Shown in pieces: positions 45,353 through 52,978 of a DNA stretch of 64,000 bases. The stretch comes from Pseudorhodobacter wandonensis. Lineage in GTDB: Bacteria; Pseudomonadota; Alphaproteobacteria; Rhodobacterales; Rhodobacteraceae. The notes under the pieces are model-generated. The model did no database searches. It had not been told where the DNA came from and saw only the letters and a list, made by a program, of their open reading frames with translations. Numbering within the stretch: position 1 is the first letter of the stretch; every line of letters starts with the position of its first letter. The position numbers and the translations under genes are program-made. Location: positions 434,001 to 498,000 of the forward strand of contig NZ_LGHT01000025.1 of the NCBI RefSeq assembly GCF_001202035.1, read 5' to 3'.

Positions 45353-46270
45353 ATGCAAAATGCCCGCCCCCCAAAGCAGCCGCAGCCCGACAGCCCGCAC
45401 ACCGATCTCGGCAATGGCTTGCGTCGCATTCTGGCACCCAATCCTTCGCCAATGACCCTACATGGCACCAACAGCTATCTGGTTGGCACGGGCGAGGTCG
45501 CCCTGATCGACCCCGGCCCCAATATTGCAGCCCACGCCACCGCCCTGCAAAGCGCGCTGCACAAGGGCGAGCGGATCAGCCATATCCTCGTTACCCATTC
45601 CCATCTCGACCACTCGCCCCTCGCCCGCCCCTTGGCCGAATTCTATGGCGCGAAAATCTATGCCTACGGCCCCGCCACAGCAGGCCGCAGCCCGCAAATG
45701 CAGGCGCTGGCCGATGCCGGGCTGATTGCCGGCGGCGAAGGCATTGATGCCACCTTTACCCCCGATGTCTCCTTGGCCGATGGCGATACGCTCGCCCATG
45801 GCGATTGGTCACTGACAGCCCTTCACACCCCCGGCCATCTGTCCAACCACCTCTGCTTTGCCTCTGGCACAACACTGTTTTCAGGCGATCACGTGATGGG
45901 CTGGGCCTCGTCTCTGGTCTCGCCCCCCGATGGCGACATGGCGGCCTATATGGCCTCCACCCGCCGCCTCGCCGCGCAAAACTGGCAGGTCATCCACGCA
46001 GGCCACGGCGACCCCATCACCGATCCCGTCGCCCGCCTTGCCTTTCTTCTCCGGCACCGCGAACAGCGCGAGACCGAGATTCTCGCCCAACTCGCCCATG
46101 GCCCAAGCACCGTTCAAACCCTCACCCAAACGCTCTACACCGATACCCCGCCCGCCCTGCACCCCGCGGCACAGCGCAACGTCCTGGCCCATCTGCTCGA
46201 TCTGGTGCAACAAGGCCGCGTCACCGCCCGGCCCGCACCCGGCTTTTCCGCCCGCTACAGTTTGGCCTGA
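45353..46270 (+). CDS. Metallo-beta-lactamase-fold hydrolase
   Basis: A 305-residue cytoplasmic enzyme with the HxHxDH zinc motif at His82-His87 (THSHLDHSPL), LHTPGHLSNHLCF, FSGDHVMGWASS and HAGHGDPI. A C-terminal winged-helix-like region (about 225-300, LTQTLYTDTPPALHPAAQRNVLAHLLDLVQQGRV) is typical of the LACTB2/YP_-type RNase or thioesterase-like branch. The substrate is unknown. It is immediately upstream of ssrA. Confidence 0.85.
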   Translation: MQNARPPKQPQPDSPHTDLGNGLRRILAPNPSPMTLHGTNSYLVGTGEVALIDPGPNIAAHATALQSALHKGERISHILVTHSHLDHSPLARPLAEFYGAKIYAYGPATAGRSPQMQALADAGLIAGGEGIDATFTPDVSLADGDTLAHGDWSLTALHTPGHLSNHLCFASGTTLFSGDHVMGWASSLVSPPDGDMAAYMASTRRLAAQNWQVIHAGHGDPITDPVARLAFLLRHREQRETEILAQLAHGPSTVQTLTQTLYTDTPPALHPAAQRNVLAHLLDLVQQGRVTARPAPGFSARYSLA

Positions 46271-46278
46271 TCGTCCCC

Positions 46279-46307
46279 TTGCACGCCCGCAACTGCCCCC
46301 CTATATT
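46279..46307 (+). promoter_or_regulatory. Promoter of ssrA
   Basis: TTGCAC (46279-46284), a 17-nt spacer, and TATATT (46302-46307). It would start transcription near 46314, which matches the expected 5' end of the acceptor piece of a permuted tmRNA. It begins 8 nt after the metallo-hydrolase stop. Confidence 0.7.
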
Positions 46308-46313
46308 GATCTT

Positions 46314-46640
46314 GTTCGGGCTTGCTCGGACTATGGCGATAAACGCACCTGTAATACACGGCTCGGACCCGGGGGCGGTACCCGGCGACTCCACCATTCC
46401 ACCCGCTCATTTCGGGGGTTCGGGGTCGAAATAGGATCGACGAACGTTTAAAGAGGCCAGCTTTCGCTCGGTGAGTTACCACCGTTATCGGTACAAATCG
46501 TACAGTTGCAAATGACAACCGTGCTCCGATGGCTATGGCCGCGTAAGCGACCGGACCTATCGAAAACTAAGCCCTTGCACCTAGCAGTGTAAGGCGGGGC
46601 CCGCAGGAGCCTGGCAACAGAATCCTGCACTTACCCCCCA
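46314..46640 (+). ncRNA. ssrA: Circularly permuted two-piece tmRNA
   Basis: Gene order is acceptor piece, spacer, coding piece, as in other alphaproteobacteria. The acceptor piece ends at 46396 with CGACTCC plus encoded ACCA and contains a T-arm (CCGGG, loop GGCGGTA, CCCGG). The coding piece starts at 46422 with GGGGTCG, which pairs with CGACTCC over 7 bp (one G-U) to rebuild the acceptor stem. CGTTTA in the coding piece pairs with TAAACG in the acceptor piece (helix P2). The tag frame at 46508-46546 encodes ANDNRAPMAMAA then TAA. A 25-nt spacer (46397-46421) would be removed by processing. The 3' end is approximate, placed after the last pseudoknot-like pairing. Confidence 0.93.
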
Positions 46641-46647
46641 AACCACT

Positions 46648-46686
46648 CCCCGCTTTCTGTTCGGCCCAAATATCCCCGCCGGAGGC
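46648..46686. repeat. Intergenic TTTCTGTTCGGC / AAATATCC element, copy D
   Basis: CCCCGCTTTCTGTTCGGCCC followed by AAATATCCCCGCCGGAGGC, directly after ssrA. It lacks the paired hairpins of copies A and B. The rest of the 46.69-46.88 kb spacer shows no gene. Confidence 0.65.
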
Positions 46687-46879
46687 AGCCGCCGCCAGCC
46701 ACCTGATCAAACCACAACCCATAACGCCGCATTGCCCGCCCAACACGCGCACCCCTCTTCCGCAGACAGGCAATTCCGCCAATACCAAACTGCACGCAGT
46801 ATGGGCAGCCACCTCCGGCGGCTTTGTGCATAGCCACTAAACGCTTGCGCGATCACCCGGGCCACGCCAAACTTGCCCC

Positions 46880-47536
46880 ATGCTGCGCATTCTCGCCCTT
46901 GCCCTCAGCCTTGGCCTGACCCAACCGGCACAGGCCTGTGACACAGCACTTTTGCTGGCGATCGATGTCTCAGGCTCGATCGACAAAGGCGAATACGCGC
47001 TGCAAATCGGCGGGCTTTTCGACGCGCTCCAAGACCCCGAGGTCGCAGACATCCTGCTTCGGGGCCAATCTGCTTTGGCCGTGGTACAATGGTCGGGCTT
47101 GGACCGCCAAGCGCTCGTCATCCCTTGGCAACGCATGCTCTCACCTCAGGCCCTGAACCGTTTTGCCCAATCCACCCGCACCCTGCCCCGTGCCTTTACC
47201 GGCTCGGATACCGCAGTCGGACAGGCGATCAGCTTTGCAACAGCACAATTCGCGGCGGTACCCGATTGCACCCGCCATGTGATCGACATCTCGGGCGATG
47301 GCCCCGAAAACGCAGGGCACACGGTTTCCCGCGCCCGCCGCAACGCCTTGGCCCAGAACATCACCATAAACGCTATCGCAATAGAGGATATGGGCCTCTC
47401 GTCGCCAACCTCGAATTTCTACAAGAACTGGGTCATCACCCCCAAAGGCTTTGTCATCACCGCCCGCGGCCTTGATGATTACCCCCGCGCCATCCGCGCC
47501 AAACTGCTGCGCGAACTGGTCAAACCCACAGGCTAA
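46880..47536 (+). CDS. DUF1194 secreted von Willebrand A-like protein
   Basis: A 218-residue protein with a signal peptide (LGLTQPAQA, cleavage about 19). A VWA fold has the MIDAS-like DVSGSID near the N-terminus, a central TGSDTAVGQAI and HVIDISGDGPEN. These features define DUF1194, common in Rhodobacterales. The role is unknown; metal-dependent protein binding in the periplasm is an inference. Confidence 0.88.
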   Translation: MLRILALALSLGLTQPAQACDTALLLAIDVSGSIDKGEYALQIGGLFDALQDPEVADILLRGQSALAVVQWSGLDRQALVIPWQRMLSPQALNRFAQSTRTLPRAFTGSDTAVGQAISFATAQFAAVPDCTRHVIDISGDGPENAGHTVSRARRNALAQNITINAIAIEDMGLSSPTSNFYKNWVITPKGFVITARGLDDYPRAIRAKLLRELVKPTG

Positions 47537-47649
47537 ACGCTTGACCACGCCACAAGCCACGCGCTATCCTTGGCTTATGGGGCCCGCGAACGCCCCGTGA
47601 GGCGCCAGCCCAAGCATCGCATCCCCCTAGCTTTATACAGGATGCCCCT

Positions 47650-48477
47650 ATGCCCGGCCCCAACCAGATTACCCCGTCCCAACTCGCCCGCCTTATCGGC
47701 ACCCCCGATTGCCCGACCCTGATCGATGTGCGAACGGACGAAGATTTCAATGCCGATCCCCGCCTTATCCCCACTGCCCGCCGCATCTCGCATCAAGACA
47801 TCAGCCTGCAAACCGCCTTCGCCCAAAACGCCTTCCCTCAAAACGGCCCCCAACAAAACGGGCCACACGCCGTTGTCATTTGCCAACACGGGCTGAAACT
47901 CTCGCATGGCGCGGCGGCTGTGCTGCGCTGCCTCGGCGCCACCGCCGAATCGCTCGAAGGCGGATTTGCGGCTTGGTCAAAGGCCGAACTGCCCCTTACC
48001 CCCGCCAGCATTCTTGCGGGCAGCAACCGCTGGGTCACCCGTCACCGCCCCAAAATAGACCGCATCGCCTGCCCTTGGCTGATCCGCCGCTTCGTCAACC
48101 CGCAGGCCGAATTTCTCTATGTCCCACCATCCGAGGTCGCAGCGGTTGCCGACCGCTTCAGCGCACTCCCTTTTGATATCGAAAACACCTTCTGGTCACA
48201 CCGCGCCGAAACCTGCAGCTTTGATACAATGGTCACAGAATTCGGTCTCGGCTCACCCGCGATGGACCGCTTGGCCCGGATCATCCGCGCCGCCGATACA
48301 GACAGCCACGAAAACGCCCCACAAGCGGCGGGCCTGCTTGCCCTCTCGGTCGGCCTGTCGCGCATGTACAAAGATGATCTGCAACAGCTTGACGCCGCCA
48401 TGCCGCTCTATGATGCCCTCTACCGTTGGGCCCGCGACGGGCATCTTGAAACCCACGACTGGCCCGCTGCCACGTAA
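47650..48477 (+). CDS. chrB: Rhodanese-ChrB fusion chromate-resistance protein
   Basis: A 275-residue protein. An N-terminal rhodanese domain (about 1-115) has candidate active Cys78 (VVICQHGLKLSHG). The C-terminal ChrB domain (about 125-270) carries RHRPKIDRIACPWLIRRFVNP, HRAETCSFDTMVTEF and HENAPQAAGLLALSVGLSRMY. ChrB proteins regulate or support chromate efflux; here the fused rhodanese may handle sulfur or redox stress, an inference. ChrA follows 89 nt downstream across repeat element E. Confidence 0.88.
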   Translation: MPGPNQITPSQLARLIGTPDCPTLIDVRTDEDFNADPRLIPTARRISHQDISLQTAFAQNAFPQNGPQQNGPHAVVICQHGLKLSHGAAAVLRCLGATAESLEGGFAAWSKAELPLTPASILAGSNRWVTRHRPKIDRIACPWLIRRFVNPQAEFLYVPPSEVAAVADRFSALPFDIENTFWSHRAETCSFDTMVTEFGLGSPAMDRLARIIRAADTDSHENAPQAAGLLALSVGLSRMYKDDLQQLDAAMPLYDALYRWARDGHLETHDWPAAT

Positions 48478-48485
48478 ATCCCACC

Positions 48486-48523
48486 CCCCGCTTTCTTTTC
48501 GGCAAAAATATCCCCGCCGGAGG
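48486..48523. repeat. Intergenic TTTCTTTTCGGC / AAATATCC element, copy E
   Basis: CCCCGCTTTCTTTTCGGCAA followed by AAATATCCCCGCCGGAGGC, of the same subtype as copy D. It sits between chrB and chrA. Confidence 0.65.
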
Positions 48524-48566
48524 CACCGCCCTGCCCCCACGCGCCCCAGCAATAAAGAGCATCCCA

Positions 48567-49823
48567 TTGCCCCAACTGCCTGAATTTACCCGCGTCTTTG
48601 CCCGCATCGGCCTGCTGTCCTTTGGTGGCCCCGCCGCCCAGATCGCCCTGATGCACCGCGAATTGGTAGAACAGCGCAACTGGCTAACCGAATCCGACTA
48701 CCTGCGCGCATTGTCTTTTTGCATGATGCTGCCCGGCCCCGAAGCGATGCAACTTGCGACCTACGCAGGCTGGCGTCTGCGCGGCACAATTGGCGGGCTG
48801 ATCGCGGGGCTGTTGTTCGTGCTGCCCGGGGCTTTGGTGGTGCTAATCCTTGCCATGCTCTATGCATCTTACGGCGATTTGCCACTGGCGGCAGCTTTGC
48901 TGCGCGGCGTGCAGGCGGCAGTGTTGGCCATCGTGCTGCACGCGCTACTAAAGATTTCAAAGCGCGCGCTGACAGGGTGGTTCCATAGGGAACTCGCCGT
49001 TGCGGCCTTTCTGGCGCTGTTTCTGTTCAACCTGCCCTTTCCGTTTGTCGTCCTTACCGCAGGATTGATCGGCTTTCTCACCGCGAAACAGCCTGACCAA
49101 ACGGCCCCGCTAGCAGCAAGCACCGCGATAGATTGGTCTCAAACCCTGCGCCCCGCCGCGCTCTGGGCCGTAATCTGGCTGCTGCCACTTGCTGCCCTTT
49201 GGCTGGCCGAGGGCGGATTTTTGTTTGAAATCGGCCTGTTATTTTCAAAACTCGCCGTCCTGACCTTTGGCGGCGCCTATGCGGTTCTCGCCTGGCTTAC
49301 CCAAGCCATCGTGCAAGACAAAACATGGCTGACCCTGCCACAAATGATCGATGCGCTCGGATTGGCCGAAACCACCCCCGGCCCGCTGATTCTGGTCACC
49401 GAGTTCGTGGCCTATCTTTCGGGCCATGGCAAAGGCGGGGTGCCACTGGGCCTCGCCGCCGCCCTCATCGCGCTATGGATGACCTTTGCCCCCTGCTTTT
49501 TGTGGATCTTTGCCGGCGCACCGCTCATCGCGCGGCTAGAACACGCGCCACGGCTGTCTTCGGCCCTCGCCGCGATCACAGCAGCCGTCGTCGGGGTGAT
49601 CGGCAACTTGTCGGTCTGGTTCGCGCTGCATGTGCTGTTTGGCCAAATCGACAGCTATACCCTCGGCCCCGTTGCACTAACCCTACCCCATATCAACACA
49701 CTGGACCCGATCGCCGCCGCCCTAACCATTCTGGCAACCTGGCTTATCTTTGCCCGCCACTGGGGCCTTGCACAAACCCTCGCCCTCTGCGCCGCGCTCG
49801 GCGCAATCCCCGCCCTCACATAA
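48567..49823 (+). CDS. chrA: Chromate efflux transporter ChrA
   Basis: A 418-residue inner-membrane protein of the long (two-domain) CHR type with about ten to twelve helices. The N-terminal half has FGGPAAQIALMHRELVEQ and MMLPGPEAMQLATYAGW; the C-terminal half repeats the motif as FGGAYAVLAWLTQAIVQ and ETTPGPLILVTEFVAYL. It exports chromate by proton-driven efflux. The start is a TTG. It pairs with chrB. Confidence 0.92.
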   Translation: MPQLPEFTRVFARIGLLSFGGPAAQIALMHRELVEQRNWLTESDYLRALSFCMMLPGPEAMQLATYAGWRLRGTIGGLIAGLLFVLPGALVVLILAMLYASYGDLPLAAALLRGVQAAVLAIVLHALLKISKRALTGWFHRELAVAAFLALFLFNLPFPFVVLTAGLIGFLTAKQPDQTAPLAASTAIDWSQTLRPAALWAVIWLLPLAALWLAEGGFLFEIGLLFSKLAVLTFGGAYAVLAWLTQAIVQDKTWLTLPQMIDALGLAETTPGPLILVTEFVAYLSGHGKGGVPLGLAAALIALWMTFAPCFLWIFAGAPLIARLEHAPRLSSALAAITAAVVGVIGNLSVWFALHVLFGQIDSYTLGPVALTLPHINTLDPIAAALTILATWLIFARHWGLAQTLALCAALGAIPALT

Positions 49824-49906
49824 CTGCCACTTTTTTCACCACTACCGCCCCTTTCTTTCGACCTCAAATCCCTTATGCTGTGCTGAATCGACAAAAGGAA
49901 GAAAGC

Positions 49907-50374
49907 ATGGCCCGCACCATCGACTACGGCAACCTTATGCATAACGCGATGCGCGGGCTGATCCAGTCCGTCCTGACCGACGTGGCGATGCACGGCCTGC
50001 CGGGCAACCACCATTTCTTTATCACCTTTGATACCAAGCACCCCGATGTGCTGATAGCCGACTGGTTGCACGCCCGTTACCCGACTGAAATGACTATCGT
50101 TATCCAAAACTGGTTCGAAAACCTCACCGTCACCGATACCGGCTTTTCCATCACCCTCAACTTCGGCAACAACCCCGAACCGATGGTCGTGCCTTTTGAC
50201 GCGTTGCGCACGTTTGTTGACCCTTCGGTCGAATTCGGCTTGCGGTTCGAAACACAAGAAGATGATGACGACGATTACGAAAGTGACGACGAAGACCTTG
50301 ACGGCGAACAGGAAAAACCTGAAAAGCCGCATCAGGATGCCGAGGTCGTCTCGCTCGACAAATTCCGGAAATAG
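49907..50374 (+). CDS. sspB: ClpXP adaptor SspB (alphaproteobacterial type)
   Basis: A 155-residue adaptor that binds ssrA-tagged proteins and tethers them to ClpX. An N-terminal helix IDYGNLMHNAMRGLIQSVLTD is followed by a beta-sandwich (HHFFITFDTKHPDVLIADWL, MTIVIQNWFENL, FSITLNFGN). A very acidic linker (EDDDDDYESDDEDLDGEQ) leads to a C-terminal ClpX-binding tail (AEVVSLDKFRK). AAGGAAG precedes the ATG at 49907. ssrA, clpX and clpP lie 3-9 kb to the left. Confidence 0.93.
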   Translation: MARTIDYGNLMHNAMRGLIQSVLTDVAMHGLPGNHHFFITFDTKHPDVLIADWLHARYPTEMTIVIQNWFENLTVTDTGFSITLNFGNNPEPMVVPFDALRTFVDPSVEFGLRFETQEDDDDDYESDDEDLDGEQEKPEKPHQDAEVVSLDKFRK

Positions 50375-50397
50375 TCCAACAGCCACAAGGCAAAACC

Positions 50398-50958
50398 ATG
50401 TTGTCTGAACTTGCGTTCTTTCTGAAACAAGCGGTTTTGCAACCCAAGCAAACCTCATCACTGGTGCCTTCATCGCGTGCGCTTGCCGCCGCAATGGCCG
50501 AACATGTCGGCCCCGAAACCGGCCCCGTGGTCGAATTTGGCCCCGGCACCGGTATCATCACCCGCGCCATCCTTGCCCGCGGCGTGCGCCCCGAAAATCT
50601 GACGCTGTTTGAAATGAACCCGGTCTTTGCCGAAACCGTGGCCAAACGCTTTCCCGGCACCACGATGCATGTCACCGGCGCACAACAGGCCCCCGACCTG
50701 ATGCCCGCCACGGTCGGCGCCGTTGTCTCTGGCCTGCCCTTGCTGTCAATGCCGCGCAGCCTGCGCCGCGAGATTGTGGGCGCCGCCTTCAAGGTCATGC
50801 GCCCCGATGGTATTTTCGTCCAGTTCACCTACGGCCACACCACACCGCTTTCCCCCGAGGGCCTTTCCGCCCTCGGCCTTACCGCGACCAAGGCGAAAAA
50901 GGTCTGGGCCAACTTTCCGCCGGCACAGGTCTATATCCTGCGGCGCAGCCAGAACTAG
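50398..50958 (+). CDS. SAM-dependent methyltransferase, phospholipid N-methyltransferase-like
   Basis: A 186-residue class I methyltransferase. The SAM site is VVEFGPGTGIITRAILARG, and the acidic residue after beta-2 is in LTLFEMNP. SGLPLLSMPRSLRREIV and FVQFTYGHTTPL resemble PmtA-type phosphatidylethanolamine N-methyltransferases and KsgA relatives. A membrane-surface role in phosphatidylcholine synthesis is plausible; rRNA or other substrates cannot be excluded. It is 23 nt downstream of sspB. Confidence 0.78.
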   Translation: MLSELAFFLKQAVLQPKQTSSLVPSSRALAAAMAEHVGPETGPVVEFGPGTGIITRAILARGVRPENLTLFEMNPVFAETVAKRFPGTTMHVTGAQQAPDLMPATVGAVVSGLPLLSMPRSLRREIVGAAFKVMRPDGIFVQFTYGHTTPLSPEGLSALGLTATKAKKVWANFPPAQVYILRRSQN

Positions 50959-51052
50959 CCTGTCCTGCGGCGGTATGCCGCCGTATACCGATTGATTTTC
51001 TGCGCCCAACGCCCTAAACAGGCCCCGAATTCAGGCCCATCAGGAGCGCATA

Positions 51053-52447
51053 ATGTCCGCAACCCGTACCGAAACCGACAGCTTTGGCCCGCTCGAAGTT
51101 CCCGCCGATAAATATTGGGGCGCACAAACCCAGCGCTCGATCATGAACTTCCCCATTGGCTGGGAAAAGCAACCTGTCGCCATCATCCGCGCTTTGGGCG
51201 TCATCAAAAAGGCCTGTGCCACCGTTAACGTGGCCCAAGGCGATATGCCCGCAGATCTGGGCAAAACCATTGCCGAGGCCGCGCAAGAGGTGATCGACGG
51301 CAAGTTTGATGACAACTTTCCGCTGGTCGTCTGGCAAACCGGTTCCGGCACCCAATCCAACATGAACGCGAATGAGGTCATCTCGAACCGCGCGATTGAA
51401 ATGCTGGGCGGCGTCAAAGGCAGCAAAAAACCGGTTCACCCCAACGATCATTGCAACATGGGCCAGTCGTCGAACGACACGTTCCCCACCGCAATGCACG
51501 TGGCAACTGGCATGATGGCGCGGGATGTGCTGCTGCCCGGCCTTGAAAAACTGCACGCCGCACTGGTCGCAAAACAAAACGAATTCAAAGACATCATCAA
51601 GATCGGCCGCACCCATACGCAGGATGCAACCCCACTGACCTTGGGTCAGGAATTTTCCGGCTACGCCCATCAGGTCGCCAAAGGGATCGAGCGCGTCAAA
51701 GCCTGCCTCCCCGATATTTATGAGCTGGCCCAAGGCGGCACCGCCGTTGGCACCGGCCTGAACACCCGCGTTGGCTGGGATACCCGCGTTGCTGCGGAAA
51801 TCGCCGCCATCACCAACCTGCCCTTTGTGACCGCCCCTAACAAATTCGAATCTCTGGCCGCGCATGACGCGATGGTCATGTTCTCGGGCGCGTTGAAAAC
51901 GGTTGCCGCCAGCCTGTTCAAAATCGCCAACGACCTGCGCTTGCTCGGTTCCGGCCCCCGCTCGGGCCTTGGCGAATTGATCCTGCCAGAAAATGAACCG
52001 GGCTCGTCCATCATGCCGGGCAAAGTAAACCCGACCCAGGCCGAGGCGCTGACCATGGTTTGCGCCCATGTCATGGGCAATGATGCCGCCATCGGTTTTG
52101 CAGGCAGCCAAGGGCACTTTGAGCTGAACGTCTACAACCCGATGATGTCCTATAACCTGTTGCAATCCATGCAGCTTTTGGGCGATGCCGCTGGCAGCTT
52201 TACCGACAACATGGTTGTCGGCACGCAGGCCAACACCGCACGCATCGACAAGCTGATGAAGGAATCGCTGATGCTGGTGACGGCGCTTGCGCCGACAATC
52301 GGCTATGATAACGCGACCAAAGTTGCCAAAACCGCGCATAAAAACGGCACGACCTTACGCGAAGAGGCGATTGCTTTGGGCCTCGTCGATGGCGAAACCT
52401 TTGACCGCGTTGTCCGCCCCGAAGACATGATCGGTCCCAAAGGGTAA
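51053..52447 (+). CDS. fumC: Fumarate hydratase class II
   Basis: A 464-residue, iron-independent fumarase of the TCA cycle. Signatures are [37 protein letters not shown] and the fumarase/aspartase motif [19 protein letters not shown] lies 6 nt before the ATG. Two small genes follow closely and may be co-transcribed. Confidence 0.97.
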   Translation: MSATRTETDSFGPLEVPADKYWGAQTQRSIMNFPIGWEKQPVAIIRALGVIKKACATVNVAQGDMPADLGKTIAEAAQEVIDGKFDDNFPLVVWQTGSGTQSNMNANEVISNRAIEMLGGVKGSKKPVHPNDHCNMGQSSNDTFPTAMHVATGMMARDVLLPGLEKLHAALVAKQNEFKDIIKIGRTHTQDATPLTLGQEFSGYAHQVAKGIERVKACLPDIYELAQGGTAVGTGLNTRVGWDTRVAAEIAAITNLPFVTAPNKFESLAAHDAMVMFSGALKTVAASLFKIANDLRLLGSGPRSGLGELILPENEPGSSIMPGKVNPTQAEALTMVCAHVMGNDAAIGFAGSQGHFELNVYNPMMSYNLLQSMQLLGDAAGSFTDNMVVGTQANTARIDKLMKESLMLVTALAPTIGYDNATKVAKTAHKNGTTLREEAIALGLVDGETFDRVVRPEDMIGPKG

Positions 52448-52458
52448 TCGGGTCCAAA

Positions 52459-52641
52459 ATGGCACAAGTCATCAACCTGCGCAGTGTTAAAAAGGCCCGT
52501 CAGCGGGCCGAGGCAACTGCGCAGGCTGATGCCAACGCCGCGAAATTCGGACGGACCAAGGCCGAAAAGCTGGCCGAAGCTGCCCGCAAAGACAAGGCCA
52601 AGCGCGACCTCGACGGCCACGCGCTTGACCCCAAACCATGA
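52459..52641 (+). CDS. DUF4169 small basic protein
   Basis: A 60-residue, highly charged helical protein (INLRSVKKARQRAEA, then FGRTKAEKLAEAARKDKAKRDLDGHALD). This matches the DUF4169 family, which is found after fumC in many Rhodobacterales. No function is established. It overlaps the next gene by 4 nt. Confidence 0.85.
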   Translation: MAQVINLRSVKKARQRAEATAQADANAAKFGRTKAEKLAEAARKDKAKRDLDGHALDPKP

Positions 52642-52868
52642 AACGCGCGCCAGAACGCCCCGTCAAACACTCGCTCACCCTGCGCGGTCACCGCACATCG
52701 GTGTCGCTTGAAACCGAGTTTTGGCAAGCCTTCCGCGACATCGCCGCCGCGCGCGATCTGACCATCAACGCGCTTGCGATTGAAATCGACGAATCCCGCC
52801 AAACTGACATCGGCCTTGCCTCGGCGATCCGCGTTTTCGTGCTAAACCACTTCCGCAACCAGCCGTAG
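52638..52868 (+). CDS. Ribbon-helix-helix domain protein
   Basis: A 76-residue protein with a short beta strand (HRTSVSLETEFWQAF) and two helices (DIAAARDLTINALAIEID and ASAIRVFVLNHF) forming an RHH fold of the DNA-binding type. It overlaps the DUF4169 gene by 4 nt and probably shares its transcript with fumC. Its TAG stop lies inside a GTAGGG palindrome, so the repeat sets the C-terminus. Confidence 0.85.
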   Translation: MKRAPERPVKHSLTLRGHRTSVSLETEFWQAFRDIAAARDLTINALAIEIDESRQTDIGLASAIRVFVLNHFRNQP

Positions 52869-52886
52869 GGTGCGCTTCAGCGCACC
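52865..52886. repeat. GTAGGGTGCGC palindrome at the end of the RHH gene
   Basis: Same hairpin as at 36.25 kb, identical over 24 nt including the preceding CC. The TAG in its first five bases is the stop codon of the RHH gene. Confidence 0.7.
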
Positions 52887-52914
52887 ACCCGTTTCCGCGC
52901 GCCAAACCCTTAAC

Positions 52915-52945
52915 AAATCACAAATTTTTTTGTGATTTCGTTTTT
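52915..52945. terminator. Bidirectional terminator between the RHH and P450 genes
   Basis: Perfect stem AAATCACAAA-TTTT-TTTGTGATTT with a downstream TTTTT on the plus strand. It is strikingly AT-rich for this region and lies between convergent genes. Confidence 0.75.
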
Positions 52946-52978
52946 AAATCAATATCTTAATAACATGTCCGCGCGCGG

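Noticed and set aside
46631-46837. Short minus-strand frame ending in GYLGRTESGEW
   Set aside because: It is created by reading through repeat element D; a similar GYFCRKESGG string arises at element E (48253-48567), so it reflects the repeat and not a gene.
46641-46879. Possible extra gene between ssrA and the DUF1194 gene
   Set aside because: Apart from repeat element D I found no frame with a ribosome site, signal peptide or recognisable domain.
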